Positions 45,444 to 57,139 of a stretch of 64,000 nt of DNA are shown here, piece by piece. Location: NCBI RefSeq assembly GCF_014356525.2, contig NC_052507.1, positions 43,195,295 through 43,259,294 on the forward strand, written 5' to 3'. Under the pieces are notes generated by a model. It searched no databases and had not been told where the DNA came from. It saw only the letters and a program-made list of their open reading frames with translations. Position 1 is the stretch's first letter. Each line of letters begins with the position of its first letter. The stretch comes from Nilaparvata lugens. Taxonomy: Eukaryota; Arthropoda; Insecta; Hemiptera; Delphacidae. Made by a program: the position numbers and the translations under genes.

Positions 45444-46389
45444 ATGTCCTATTCTTTGTGTTCTGATATTTTGGACAACCCGTAAACTCGCTCTATTGGT
45501 ATTCAGTGCGATCTTGATTCCGATAGTTTCTATTATGAACCAAGCTGCGGTACACCGATCCAGAAGCCGCTGCAGGTGGAGGAGGTGGAGGAGAAACGAA
45601 AAGAGGAGGGGAGGGAGAAAGATGAAGGATTCAACAAGCCTGCCGAAGAGAAAGAAGTGGACAAGCAAGCAAGTGCGAAAATTGCTACAGTTGATCTTCA
45701 CTGGTTTAAACAAGATTGTAATCAAATTATTGTGAAAGAACTTGCCATAATTGATCAGTTTAATAATTATATTGTATTTCATTTAAAATCACCATTTGCA
45801 AAGACAGAATTGAGTGCAAAATTGTATAACGATGTAACATGGTTAGAACGTCACTATCATAAAATAAAATGGGAAGATGGAGATTTAGAATACACTGACT
45901 CATTAATACGTGATTACCTTGTAGGTTATGAGAAAATTTTCACAAAAGGAACTGAGAAAGCAAAGTTTTGAAGAAGATTACATACTAACGTTCAATTACT
46001 AACCAGAGGATTTTCCAAAACCCGATTTCAGCTTTTTCACTAGTTCATGATGTTATGCTGTGTGTAACATTCATAAAAATAGACCAGATGCTCAGTGTGC
46101 TTCGTTCAGTGCTCAACATTATAATTCTTTGTTGTTTGAAAATATGTATCAAACAAATAATTTCTTGTGCGAAAACAATCGAATGCAAAGTATGAAAATG
46201 GCGACGATGTACACGAATTCACAGAAAAGAAACTTTGCTTGTTATGGATTCTTCTACAACGGAAAAGAGATTCAGCGTGTTTATTGCATGCATGCATTGA
46301 GACTGCATAAAGCACGTACATGTTGTCTGTCGGCAATTGATGAAGAAAGAGCACTTAATTACTCTATAATAGTTCCTGCATACACTTAG
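45444..46389 (+). pseudogene. Nuclease-like protein with BIR-like zinc module, broken
   Basis: This matches the protein at 62252-63091. From the ATG at 45444 the frame meets a TAA at 45483, continues through an acidic linker into a conserved core (IVKELAIIDQFNNYIVFHL, then DVTWLERHYHKIKWEDGDLE and GTEKAKF), meets a TGA at 45969, then changes frame with a further stop near 46050. It ends in the C-terminal half (CNIHKNRPDAQCASFS to ALNYSIIVPAY). The core resembles uncharacterised Maverick proteins with a D...KE(L/V)A pattern that I read as an RNase H-like nuclease fold. The last domain (FACYGFFYNGKEIQRVYC) has the BIR 'A-x-x-G-F-x-Y' turn and CxxC-like zinc ligands but lacks the second half. 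Broken by at least three stops and a frameshift. Confidence 0.7.
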
Positions 46390-46408
46390 TTTTGTTCATT
46401 CGCTTATC

Positions 46409-46691
46409 ATGGATCCGAGGAAGTGGTTGACTGCTGACAACGAGTTGGAAGTAAGGTTAAAAAAACTGTATTGATTGGTATGATGAGTGTAAAAGTGCAA
46501 TTAGGAAATCAACTCGTGAAAATTATAGTTTGGCGAAACAATTGAAAGACATTTTTCTAAGCACGGTTAATTTAAATGACATAAGAGACTATCTATGTTA
46601 TTATCGTCCTCATAATTTGTGTATAGATAAGCTAATTAAAATTGAAGATGAAATTATGAATAGTTGTGCTGCTGGTGAAATGTGTAAATAA
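46409..46691 (+). pseudogene. Small Maverick protein (MDP family), frameshifted
   Basis: It starts MDPRKWLTADNELEVRL at 46409, shifts frame near 46465, and continues with SLAKQLKDIFLSTVNLNDI and IDKLIKIEDEIM to a TAA at 46689-46691. The copy in element 2 (61890-62180) is intact and aligns along its length. It is helical, acidic, with a CYYRP motif. Function unknown; it follows the nuclease-like gene by 20 bases in both elements. Confidence 0.7.
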
Positions 46692-46872
46692 ACGTTTTCT
46701 GCCTTCAAATGATTTTTTATTCCAATATTTCTACTCACTTTTAGTTTAGTAGCTGCTTAGAGCTAGACCTGACAACAACAACGCGTGTGGTGCGATCTTT
46801 TTTATACAAGCGAGACACAAGCCCCTTCAAGGTACAACACATGCATCCCATCAATTTATAGAACAGAGACAC

Positions 46873-47214
46873 ATGCCAAACATCTGGGAAGCCATTAACA
46901 TGCAGTGTTATGGTTTTTCAAAATTCAAAAAATTAACTCGTCTCTTGATGGGAATTTCATTTAACAAATTTGATTCAATTGCTAAGAATATAAAATTTTC
47001 AACAGGATATCAAGATGCTGATTTACCGTTAACAAAAACAGGAAATGTACACTTTCCAATTATATCTGAAATATTCGAACTGCTCGATATACTAGACAGC
47101 GGGCATCTACATTATGATTGTACAAATGATTCGTCATTATCTGTTGTTAAAAATTCTGATGAACTTTGGAAATGCTTGTACGATATTGCAGATAAAAAAT
47201 GTAAAAGAAATTAG
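46873..47214 (+). CDS. Hypothetical Maverick protein, 113 aa
   Basis: An intact frame from the ATG at 46873. The paralogue at 58087-58452 aligns better with a start at the second Met (46900). Shared landmarks are FSKFKKLTRLLMGI, EIFELLDILD, GHLHYDCTND and a C-terminal LYDIADKKCKR. The pattern His-Tyr-x-Cys and the terminal Cys/Lys cluster could bind metal, but that is a guess. It is the last gene before the right terminal repeat, ending at most a few bases from it. The family is unknown to me. Confidence 0.7.
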   Translation: MPNIWEAINMQCYGFSKFKKLTRLLMGISFNKFDSIAKNIKFSTGYQDADLPLTKTGNVHFPIISEIFELLDILDSGHLHYDCTNDSSLSVVKNSDELWKCLYDIADKKCKRN

Positions 47215-47633
47215 ATCATTGACCTCTCTCTCTGGATTCACTTTAATATGACAGTATAGATGTGAGAGAGGGATTCACTAGTACAGTATAGATGTAGAGT
47301 GATAGGGAATTCCTCAATTCACTTTAATCTGTCAGTATAGATGTAGAGAAAAGGATTCACTTCAATCTGTCAGTATAGATGTAGAGATAAGAATTCATTT
47401 TGATCTGTCAGTATAGATGTAGAGAGAAGGATTCACTTTAATCTGACAGTATAGCATTAGAGAAAAGGATTCACTTTAATCTGACAGTATAGCATTAGAG
47501 AAAAGGATTCACTTTAATCTGTCAGCAAGGGAATTTTTTCCCCCTCAAAGGGAGATTATTTTTCCCTCACTTTCTTCATCCCCCTCATCTTTACTGGGCA
47601 AGGGGAAGGGGAAATCCATTTTTAGAAAGAGAG
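47213..47633. repeat. Right terminal inverted repeat of Maverick 1
   Basis: Starts at ATCATTGACCTCTCTCTC, repeats GATTCACTTTAATCTGTCAG and TATAGATGTAGAG about nine times, then GGGAATTTTTTCCCCCTC and AAGGGGAAGGGGAAATCC, and ends at TTTAGAAAGAGAG. This is the reverse complement, in order, of 19386-20135. It is cut off by the (GATT)n tail of a LINE, so its outermost part is missing or displaced. Confidence 0.9.
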
Positions 47634-48463
47634 ATTGATTGATTGATTGATTGAGTACTTTATTTATGTAGATTACAATATATACTGGCTTATACACTTA
47701 TATACAATAGCTTACAATACAGTAAAATTATAGATGAATTTACATAATATAGACTAGAAAAATAACTATAGAACTGTATATGATATGAAAAAGCAATTTG
47801 TAATATAATAACTATAGATAATAATCATATTGTTATGCATCTACATAAATTGGCGGAGCTTTGGACATATCAATGTCCATTCTTGGGAAGAATAATAAAA
47901 TATCCTCCCCACTAACTCTCTACCAAAACGTTAATTTCGTTATTTAAACTAAGGATTTATTTATTAATGGAAATATTGTAAAAGTTTTAATCAATATGAA
48001 TATTGAAGAGAAAAAAAAAAGAAAATTGATAAAGTAAAATAATTATATAGGTAGATAAGATCAAATAATTGATTAATAAAATGAAGTAGGCTGAAAGTAG
48101 ATCAGGGTTATCAAATTTCAGTAATATACAGCAGTATGCAGTGGATAATTGAAATAACATTTTTTTTCAATTAATTTAATTGAATTTAGGATTGATTATT
48201 GTTTTTCGGCTTTATATCAACATTGTGAAATTCAAAATCAATTTTATATCTGTGTTATCTTCCTCGGAAGGTGCGGAAACTTTGGCAGAAATCAAAATTT
48301 GAACTTAACCTAATTGTTTGGACTATTTTTAATATGTGAAAATCCAGGAACTGAAGAAGTTTTGGGCAATTGCCTGTTTTTTCTTTCCTAATTATAGTAT
48401 GTGTATCACCTTGAATAAATAAATAAATAATAATAAATAAACATGAGTTTATCTAATATATAT

Positions 48464-48509
<46 letters not shown>

Positions 48510-50292
48510 CGTTCTATAACATGGTTTAAAGGTTTATATTGGTGGAATGGGTGAGGGATGGTTGTCATGTGATCGTTCTAGGGACGGACAGTTTCAGTCA
48601 TTTGCTCCAAAATATGTTTTTTTAAAGTCAGGTTGAAGCTCGCTCGGCTCTCGATAGACCTGATAGAAACAGGAAGTGTATTCCATGCACGACAGGCACT
48701 GACTAAGAAGGATTTTGTGAAAATAGTAGTTCGATGATTGGGTATCCTTAAAGTACTTTCTCCGTTCTAGTATGTGAAGCATCTATCCTTCTACCTTCAG
48801 AGACAAATTGAAATCATCTTTAAAATTTTGGATTACCGTATTTCAAGATATCTCTAACAAGCTTGACTATTCAAAAAGCCTCTGATTGGGAAGCTTCAAT
48901 GTTGAACTAGCAATGTGGGCTGGGGTGATATGATCATGGCGTGGAGAGAGTAGACGAAACGTAGACAATAATTTTGGCAACGCTGTAGTTTATCATTCAG
49001 AGTGACTTGCATATCGTTAAGAACAGAATTACAATACATTAAATGTGGAAGATGAGAGATTGAACCAATAATAATTTAATGTTTCTAGGGAGGATATTGT
49101 GCATTTTCTTCAATGCATGCATGGCTGAGAATACCTTTTTACAAGTTTTGTTCACTTGTTCTGACCAGTCAAGAGTATTATCCATAATAATGCCTAAATT
49201 TTTAACTGAGCTACAGTAAGGAATGTCATTACCGTCTACACTAATTTTGTGAATCGATTCAAGGTCAATATTGTTTATAAGACGAGAATATCCAATTATA
49301 ATGGGTTGTGTTTTGATGGGATTAAGCTTAAGGCCATTTTTATTTGTCCATTCCACTATCGAATTGATATCCTGATTCATTATTCCAACTGTTTAATTAA
49401 TTTTTGTTATGGGACAGCTTAAATAGATTTGAAGGTCGTCTGCATAAGTATGGAAACTGGAGAATTTGATAATGGAAGAAAGGTCATTAGCATACAAAGT
49501 GAAGAGGAGAGGGCCTAAAATTGAACCTTGTGGTACTCCATGCATAACGTTTTTCCAAGTTGACTTTTTGTCACCGACAGATACACATTGTTTCCTACCT
49601 AATAGATAGGATTTGAATCAAACTAACAAGTTGCGACTGAAACCAAGAATAGCCAACTTATTCAGAAGGACTGTATGATCAACAGTATCGAATGCTTTAG
49701 AAAAATCAAATAGGGTGAGGATGGTGCATTTCTTTGGTCCATAGCTAACCTTATATCATCAGTGACACGAAGCAGAGCTGTCTCAGTGAATGGAATTTTC
49801 TAAAGCCTGATTGAAAGTTATGAAGCTTACTATTGTGTCTAGAAATTTTACAACTTGAGCATGAATGAGTCTTTCTAGCACTTTGGACATGCAGGTAAAA
49901 TACTGATTGGTCTAAAATCCTCAACTTTATTGGGTGATGGAACTTTATTTAGAGGGCGAACCAGAGCAAACTTCCAGTTTTAAGGGAAAATGCCTTCTTC
50001 AAGTGACTTGTTGAAAATGTATGTAATTGTTGGTAAAACAGCAAATAACATATTCTTGATAAATTTAATAGGAATTTTGTCTACACCCATAGCATTACTA
50101 TGAATACGTTGAATTGCTCTGGAAGTGTCTTCTTCTGAGATTGGATGGAAATGAAATTGATCAGTGATTGGTAAATCTAAGTTTGTAACCTGCTCTTGAA
50201 GATCATCGATATGATTAGCAATGACAACTTTGTCGCGTTGGTTAGAGTGTGAAACGAAATGGTCATTTATATTATTCAATGGTAAGTCAATT
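47634..50292 (-). mobile_element. LINE abutting the right Maverick end, 5' end lost in an assembly gap
   Basis: Read on the minus strand, it ends in a (GATT)n / (AATC)n tail at about 47634-47655. Upstream are a long AT-rich 3' region with a (TA)n tract (48470-48510) and reverse transcriptase remains. The 5' side runs into the N gap at 50293. It is a non-LTR element of Jockey/CR1-like type, but the clade is not decided. Confidence 0.8.
49039..50279 (-). pseudogene. Reverse transcriptase of the 47.6-50.3 kb LINE, broken
   Basis: 50279-49980 is the thumb-side start of the palm (AIQRIHSNAMGVDKIP and YIFNKSLEEGIFP). Near 49510-49550 the minus strand encodes HGVPQGSILGPLLF, the NTP-binding motif, and near 49430-49455 the catalytic YADDLQIY. 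49380-49039 is the C-terminal region (WTNKNGLKLNPIKTQ, KNLGIIMDNTLDWSEQ). Several stops and frameshifts separate these. No endonuclease is visible, because of the gap or truncation. Confidence 0.85.
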
Positions 50293-50392
50293 NNNNNNNN
50301 NNNNNNNNNNNNNNNNNNNNNNNNNNNNNNNNNNNNNNNNNNNNNNNNNNNNNNNNNNNNNNNNNNNNNNNNNNNNNNNNNNNNNNNNNNNN
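50293..50392. other. Assembly gap (100 N)
   Basis: A run of exactly 100 N. The left edge is inside a LINE reverse transcriptase; the right edge is unrelated AT-rich DNA, so the gap hides at least the LINE 5' end. Confidence 0.98.
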
Positions 50393-51440
50393 AATTGTAG
50401 TATTCTAATGTTTTTTATTATGTTTGTTTACATGGATATCATACGGTAATCATTTAACCTCAAAATTAAAATTTAATAATGTGTATTAGCTACATTTCTC
50501 ATTTCTTGCAGTTGAAATAATAATTATCAATCGAAAATAAACATAATTTATTATTAAATGATGAGGAGTAAATCAATTATGAACATTATTCTTGTTTTGG
50601 AATTTTAGATTGGGATTTTTATCAAAAACGTAGCCAATGAAATAATTCTTATCTAACCACAATCATTGTTACCAACTTTATTTTTGTTTTTGTGCACTAA
50701 TCCTCCATATAATCCACAAACTATTTTGTGTCGCCATGTTGCAAATCTGGAGTACACAATGTAATCAATTTGCGCACTAGTGCGCAAAAGTGATTCTTTG
50801 CATTCAGTGCAGGAATGGTAAATGTAGGAAAATGATGAATCAAAACAATTTTTTTTCTCATGCACTTTCAATGTTATTTTTATAACCTGAAAAAGGGAGG
50901 GAGGAGTGGATCAATTTCTTTGTCCAACGAACTTAACCTGTGAAAAGGTTGGTAGAATTCGTGTTAAAATTTAAAGTTGATTGATAGATTCTCTCTAAAG
51001 TTCTTGTCAAACATACAAACGGACAGAAAACGACTTTGAGCTCAAGTAAGTCAAAAGTGAGAACTTCGCTAACGCTCGTTTAATTGAGAGGAAACTGAGA
51101 AACTTCAATTCTTTCAATATGAATTATTTTTTATATATTACTGTATAAAATTCCTCCATATAGCAAGTGACTCTATATAATATTGTACATTATTTGTCAA
51201 CATGAAAAAAGAGCATAGTCTAACAAGCGAAACATGAATTTTTTGCATTCGCTTCTATGCATTTATGCAGCAGCTGCAATCGTAGTCTCAAATGTCTATT
51301 ATTGTGGAACGTGACAGTACATGTCTGTGGTTTCGGCATTTACAGCATCTTCATTTTAAAGGTCCCTTCTTGTCCCAATTTCTCTCTTTTTCAGGCGTGA
51401 AATTAAATCTATTCCATAATCTTGCGAACAACGAAGAATT
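50393..51440. other. AT-rich sequence, no gene seen
   Basis: No coding frame with a recognised domain. Confidence 0.35.
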
Positions 51441-51479
51441 CCATTAAAACTTTGATCTATTGTTTTTATTTCGGGGAAA

Positions 51480-51850
51480 ATTGGAATAAGCTAGGCGGGT
51501 TATATTAATAGGGTGGGTAGTTGCTCTGCTCGGCAGGGGATGGGAGAGGATTTTGTTGGGGCAATTTTCAATTGGAAATAAGCGAAGCGAGCTGGCGCAT
51601 CGTGATGGGGTGTCGTCCCCAGATAGCCAGAATTTTCCATCCTCTCGCGTCGAAAATTCAAACGTCGACCTCTTTTGCACATCTTACCGCAGATTCCAAG
51701 GCTTTGCGCCTTTCTTTTGAACCCCCCCCCCACCACCACCCAACAAAACTGATCAAGCCACTGCGTGTGGTTGTTGGCAGCAGTCGGTTCGGAATCGCAT
51801 CATTCCTCAGTCATCACATTAGCGATGCGGCTCCTCCATATTTTTAATGG
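51480..51850. other. GC-richer block, no recognised gene
   Basis: Higher GC and CpG than its flanks (GCGAAGCGAGCTGGCGCATC, CTCTCGCGTCGAAAATTC). Open frames of 78-108 codons overlap on both strands, but none shows a domain, so I do not call a gene. It may be a regulatory island or a repeat fragment. Confidence 0.35.
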
Positions 51851-52452
51851 AAACCGACGCTGCTGGAAAATCGTATTCAATCTTCGGATCCTACACCACG
51901 AACTAACCTCTTGAGTATTTTCGACGCATTTTACAATCATATATCTTGCGCGTCCCACTTGAATATGTATTGGCCAATCAGTGATCTAATTGCACTCAGT
52001 TCAAATTTGTAATTCCAAGAAATTGCTTCGGCAATTTGAGTTATAATGAAACTATAGATTGTAGCCTATTACAGATTACACAGCAAAGGAGGTGGTTGAA
52101 AGGGAACCAATCTGATGCAGTGAAGTAATGTAATGCCGTCGTTTAAAACTAACTAGCCTAGATCGACCAGCCTTGATCAAATATAGCCTAGCCATGGTCA
52201 GTTAGACCATAGTCAAAATTTAACCACTTGTTCAAACATACAACTGTTCCACCAACCTCGGGATTGATCAAAACTCCTTCGTTCAAATCTAAACATGGTC
52301 AACTCTCGTAGCTGTACTTTTCTGAAGTTGTCTAACATGTTGGCAGGCTTGCTATTGGCTACATCTGATTCTGATATTTTTGCTCAAGTAAACCTACAAA
52401 ACTCAAACGTTCAGATAGATAGATCGTGATTGTTGTGGTGTAAACAACCAAT

Positions 52453-52563
52453 ATGGATAAAGTAAACAAGAGTCGTGGAGTAAATTTCAAACCAGAAGAA
52501 AAGCAGGCCTTGATTGAAATAAAATGTAAATATTGCGATGTGTTGGAGAATAAAAAAAAAGTT
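52453..52563 (+). pseudogene. Myb/SANT-like DNA-binding domain fragment
   Basis: An ATG at 52453 opens 36 codons that begin MDKVNKSRGVNFKPEEKQAL and go on to a KYCDVLENKK segment, ending at a stop near 52563. The start closely resembles Myb/SANT-like (zeste-type) proteins that accompany Harbinger transposons, where the text continues for another 200 or more residues. Here it stops after the first helix, and a palindromic MITE follows at 52638. It is too short for the ORF cut-off usually used but has strong coding character. Confidence 0.6.
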
Positions 52564-52637
52564 CTATTATTATGAAAATATGATTTCGTATTTTCTCATG
52601 ATCAACTATGATAATAGAATTATCAACGTGTAATACC

Positions 52638-52702
52638 CAGTGAGTATAGAATACATAGATGTAATACATAATGTAATAACATTTTATACTCACTGGTATT
52701 AC
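52638..52702. repeat. 65-base palindromic MITE
   Basis: CCAGTGAGTATAGAATA at the left is the reverse complement of the right end TTTTATACTCACTGG, with an AT-rich centre. Same family as 33195-33295. Confidence 0.8.
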
Positions 52703-53913
52703 CGGCCTCATCAAATTGTATTGATTGCTGCAATGCACATTATTATCTGTCACAGTCGTTTTGCACTGTGAAGTACAGAATGTCAAGTTCCTGACAATGC
52801 AACACAGACGTTTTTTAAGGTCACACATCTACAATAATATTTCAAATATGAATTAAATACTCTAGCACAAAAAATTTATTAACAGATCACCATCAATTTT
52901 GGCATTTTTTTTGTATTCCCAAAACAACGAAAGAAAATTCTAATTCTAATTGGATGCATTGAAGCATCAAAGTTGATCCAAGGATTGAAATATATTATGT
53001 ACTAAAAGAGTAGAGCAAATCTTTGATTCATCTATATGTTATTTCTCCATTTCTCTTGAGCATCACGCGGTCAAGAGCAATATTTTCAAGAAGCTCTATG
53101 TACATTATTCCTTCCTCCATTCTCTATACTATAATAATTTACCAATAAGAAGAGTCTGAGAACAAACCTACAATGTAACGCAATTCAATCGCACTAAAAA
53201 CTTTTTTCACTATACGTCAAAAACATAACCTATGAACAAGCAAGGAACTGATCAAACCACTCTTTTGACCGTGTTCACATAATTTGATCATCTGTTCGAC
53301 GGCAGTCAAACTTGACCATCGCTTTGACCGTGGTGAAACAACGTAACTGGCGTTGACGTAACGAGCTATTGCTGATTTGACCATCGGATAGACTTAAACC
53401 ATGTTTAAATCCCTTGACCACGGTTGATGGAACAAGGCATATTTATATCTCTATCACAATATTGTAATGGATATTATGTCATAATATGAATATCCTCTAT
53501 ACAATATTACAATGAACCTGAGAATGATCTGATGAATCAGGTATAAGAGCAGACATGGAATCAATTGACCCAATGAAGAATGAAAGAAATATTAGAATAA
53601 TATGAAATATTGCATAACAAAAAATTCTAGTAGCAGTATGAGCTTTAGTTATATTGATTATATCATTTTATCTATTCAAACCAACCACCATTTTTCTTAT
53701 CTATTCAGAGACACCACTAAACTCTGAGCATGAGCACAGCAGTTGAGAATAGAATAGAATAGAATAGAATAGAATCTTTATTGCAGCAATATTTGAGGTC
53801 ATCAAATACAATACAAGTGTCAAATATATACAACATGATACAAAATAAAAATATTTTACATCAGTAAGTTACACTATCAGTACCCTATGATAATATGTCA
53901 CCTGATTTTCAAC

Positions 53914-55607
53914 TTATAACCGAATATTCCTAGCTAATGTATAAAAATCTTCAATCTTGTTTAAAGGGTTAGCTGCTAAGAAACGTTTCATATGAATTTT
54001 AAAAGTTCCATTCTCCATATTTCTAAAATCTTCAGGAAGTGAATTAAACAATTTTATTGATAAAAATAGAAATGTTTTTTGTGTACTAGAATAGGTAGTC
54101 AACCGATAGGTTGTGTACCGATAAGTAGTCAAATTACCCCTATTTCTAGTGTTATGGCTATGAACTACCCCCTGCTCCACAAACTTCTCCAAATTCTCCT
54201 TAACATAAATAAGGCTCTGTTGAACAAATATTGAAGGTAGAGTCAATATTCCCAGAATTTTAAAATGCTCATCACACTGTGCTCGCTTAGAAAGCCCACA
54301 AATCAGTCTGATAGCCTTTCTCTGTATTCTAAAAAGTCTACCACTGTAAGCTCTGGAACCCCAAAGTATGGTGCCATATGACAGATGAGAATTGATGTGA
54401 GCATAATAGATCACCTTTAAAACATCCAAACTGACATATGACCTCAATTTTCTAATTAAGAAGACTCCCTTATTCAGCTTGCTAGCAACAATGTCAATAT
54501 GCTGGGACCAACTAAGGCAAATGTCAAGTGTGAAGCCCAGAAACTTTGCCTCTTTCTCCTCATTCATAGTCAGTCTTCTATTATAACTGATAGTCAAGTT
54601 TTGAACTTTATCAGAGTTTACACATAATAAATTTGAATTACACCAGCTCTCGATCGAATCAGCCAAGTCCTGGAAAGCTTGACTCAATGAAACTACTGTG
54701 GGAAAGCTCAGAAAAACACACAGATCATCCGCAAACAAATAGCTTTTGGCTGGAGGGTTTACAATTGTTGGTAGATCATTCATATAGACGATGAACAAAA
54801 TAGGCCCTGAAATAGAACCCTGAGGCACGCCATGGGAGACAGGTAGATACTGTGACTCAGATTCCTCAAAAACAACCTTCTGGAATCGATCCCCCAAATA
54901 AGATTCTACCAGTCTCAAAGATCTTTCTTGAAAGCCATAAAATGCGAGCTTATCTAGCAACAAATTGTGTGATACAGTGTCAAATGCTTTTGACAGGTCA
55001 AACAATTTAGTCTGAGTAAATTTCTTGTTTTCCAAAGAATTCAGACAATCCCTGTATAGATCAATTGCAGCTCTAACCGTATTTCTCCCAGTCCTATATC
55101 CAAACTGAGAATTGTTGGAAAGATTGTTTCTTTCGAAGTAATCCACAATTTGATCACTTAGAGCCTTTTCAAGTTCTTTTGAAACAGTAGTGGTTATATG
55201 TTAATAGGTCTAAAGTTATTATAATCTGATCTACAGCCTTTTTTATATATGGGCAGAACTTTGTTCATCTTCAAGCTTTGTGGAAAAACACCTTCAAGGA
55301 TTGAACTAATAACTAAGTGTGTAAGAGGATCTATAATATAATCAAAACTGAGTTTAAGCATCCTAGGACTAATGTCATAGACGTCTGCACTATTACTCCT
55401 CTTCATTTTCTTGAGTATATTAATTATGTTATCTGTTTCAACTAATTCAAATTCAAATCTGGACGTGGGCGCACAGTAACCAGCTCTCAAAAAGTCCATT
55501 GCACTATGACTGCAACTTTCACTTTCAATTTCAGCTACAATTTTATCTATGTTTTCTGTAAAGAATTTGTTGAACTGATTTGAGTTTAGTGAGCCTTTTT
55601 TAATCAT
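53914..55607 (-). pseudogene. LINE reverse transcriptase, one frameshift
   Basis: Part 1 (55607-55194) has the N-terminal fingers (MKRSNSADVYDISPRML, ILEGVFPQSLKMNKVLPIYK). A frameshift near 55195 leads to part 2 (55146-53914, open for 410 codons). Part 2 has FDLSKAFDTVSHNLLLDKL, the motif HGVPQGSISGPILFIVYMND, the catalytic YLFADDLCVF and the thumb (EKEAKFLGFTLDICLSWSQH). The end carries a Cys/His-free C-terminal region with repeated TTYR/TTYS. Nearly intact, so relatively young. Confidence 0.93.
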
Positions 55608-55634
55608 TGACTTGGATTTACTCAGTTTTTTCTA

Positions 55635-56780
55635 TTATACCCCAAATTGCCCTGCTCTTGTTTTTGGATTCAATAATTTTTTTGTCATTTGTGTCTTCCT
55701 TAGAGTCACTAACATGTCTTTGAATTCCTTTTTTCTAATTTTATACAGAATCTTTATTTCATTATCACCAGTATTAAGATAAACATCATAGAGCAGATAA
55801 CACATATTCTTGATATTCATTAATTTAACACTGTAGATTTTGCCTGACTTAGGAGCTGTTGTCTTTAATTTTACAGTCTTCAATGGAAATGTGAAATCCA
55901 CAATATTCTTGAGTGTACTCAGGAAAAAGGAAATTTCTAGTTCTAGATTGCCATCTCTATATAGGTCCGTCCAATTTATTTTATGTAGCAAATTTTGAAA
56001 ATGTATAATACTGTCACTGTTGATGTGTCGAATAGTTTTGGTTTCTGTGCAAGATCTTCCTGAATGTTTTGAAAATAATCTTGTTTCAAATGTGAGAGCC
56101 CAATGATCTGAGTACCATGTCTTTTCAACCCCACATGTAAAAGAACCTTCACTGATGGTAGTGAAGATATTGTCAATACAGGTTCCCCCATTAGATGAAT
56201 TAGGTCTGGTAATATTGTTATAACTCATCATCAATCCAAAAGAAACAAATAAGTCCTTCAATTCCTCAATATTATTGTCATTGCTTATAATATCATAATT
56301 AAAATCAGCACATAAAATTATGTTATTGGCATATTTCAAGACATGTTCCAATATACAACTTAGTCTATCCAGGGATATGTTAAAATCATTGTTTTCAGAG
56401 TTTGGTCTATATAAAGCTAAAACTATTGTATTTGAATGCACTAAATGGATAGCTGTCGCCTCTAAAACCATCTATATTGACATCTGATTTATGCTTTCAA
56501 GCCTTTCAAAATCTAGTCCATTTTTCACGTAGATCAGGCACCCCCCATGTTTCCTGGTGACCCTACAATAAGCATTCCCAATTGAAAAATCATTAATTCC
56601 ATACAAGTCAACCTCCTCTGACTCCAACCATGTTTCAACTATACAAGCAATGTCCACATTCAAGTCTTTAAGTTGATATTCAACAGAGTCAAGCTTATTT
56701 CTGATGCTTTGAACGTTCCAATGGAAAATAATAGTATTAAAATTGTCGTAATTCTGATCATTATTATATTTAACTTGATT
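55635..56780 (-). pseudogene. LINE endonuclease, one in-frame stop and a 3' frameshift
   Basis: The domain starts near 56780 with FHWNVQSIRNKLDSVEYQL, then CIVETWL (metal-binding Glu) and HGGCLIYVKNG. An in-frame TAG lies at 56472-56474. It continues with ALYRPNSEN, CADFNYDI (the GDFN-type motif as ADFN), TCIDNIF and YSDHWAL (catalytic Asp-His). The frame closes at 55635, shifted relative to the reverse transcriptase by one break near 55650. This is the AP-type endonuclease that nicks target DNA for retrotransposition. Confidence 0.88.
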
Positions 56781-57139
56781 ACCTGAGTCAACAATATACT
56801 CTATACATGGATTTCTATGTGCTTTGCTTCTTCTAGAAAAGACCTGGGCTTCGTAATGACTGGTATCTGTAAGACTGGATTTGAATTCAATCTCATCTCA
56901 CAAACTCCACCTGTGATCAAACCTGACAAATTATTACAACTCTCAACACCAACAAATGAACAGTCATTGCTTGAAGAAGAAGCTGATTTGATTGACAAGA
57001 CTGGGGCCACGTCATACGTCTGAATAGATCCTGATAGTAAATTCAATAACTTATTTGCAAGTCTTATTTTCCCATGCCAGTAGTAAGATATCACAGGAAC
57101 AGCATACCCAAACAGTGGCGTGGCCTTGCCCCCCGGGCC

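Larger units (their letters stand above)
19100..47633. mobile_element. Maverick/Polinton (adintovirus-like) element 1, decayed
   Basis: A 28.5 kb unit between inverted minisatellite ends carries the expected Maverick gene set: protein-primed PolB, retroviral-type integrase with chromodomain, FtsK/HerA-type ATPase, adenain-like protease, double-jelly-roll capsid protein and penton-like protein. It also has a parvovirus-type PLA2, a BIR gene and a DUF8207-like gene. Subtracting the foreign DNA between the arms (about 32.7-41.6 kb) leaves roughly 19 kb, normal for the group. The left arm is mainly minus strand, the right arm plus strand. Several replication genes are broken, so it is endogenous and probably immobile. 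The outer left limit is uncertain within 19074-19386. Confidence 0.9.
52140..53445. mobile_element. Transposon relic with GACCATGG-type ends and a Myb/SANT-like fragment
   Basis: Related words around GACCATAGTCAAAATTTAA (52200-52230) and AAACCATGTTTAAATCCC with GACCACGGTTGATGGAAC (53395-53435) lie near both ends in roughly inverted order. GACCGTGG / GACCATCG variants occur at 53270-53400. The interior holds a short Myb/SANT-like reading frame and a nested 65-base palindrome. No transposase remains. The boundaries are approximate. Confidence 0.45.
53747..57100 (-). mobile_element. Jockey/CR1-like LINE, nearly full length
   Basis: Read on the minus strand: an ORF1-like remnant (about 57094-56801), an endonuclease (about 56780-55635), a reverse transcriptase (55607-53914) and a (GAATA)n tail at 53747-53774. 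It is the best preserved of the three LINEs in the window, with only a few breaks, and lies between the GC-rich/Myb relic region and Maverick 2. Confidence 0.85.

Noticed and set aside
42118..46389. Alternative genetic code with TGA as a sense codon
   Set aside because: TGA stops occur in several genes but TAA and TAG stops and frameshifts are equally present, and intact neighbours use standard stops.
19100..47633. A currently active or replicating virus
   Set aside because: Polymerase, integrase and ATPase are all broken, and the element is split by a LINE and other repeats.
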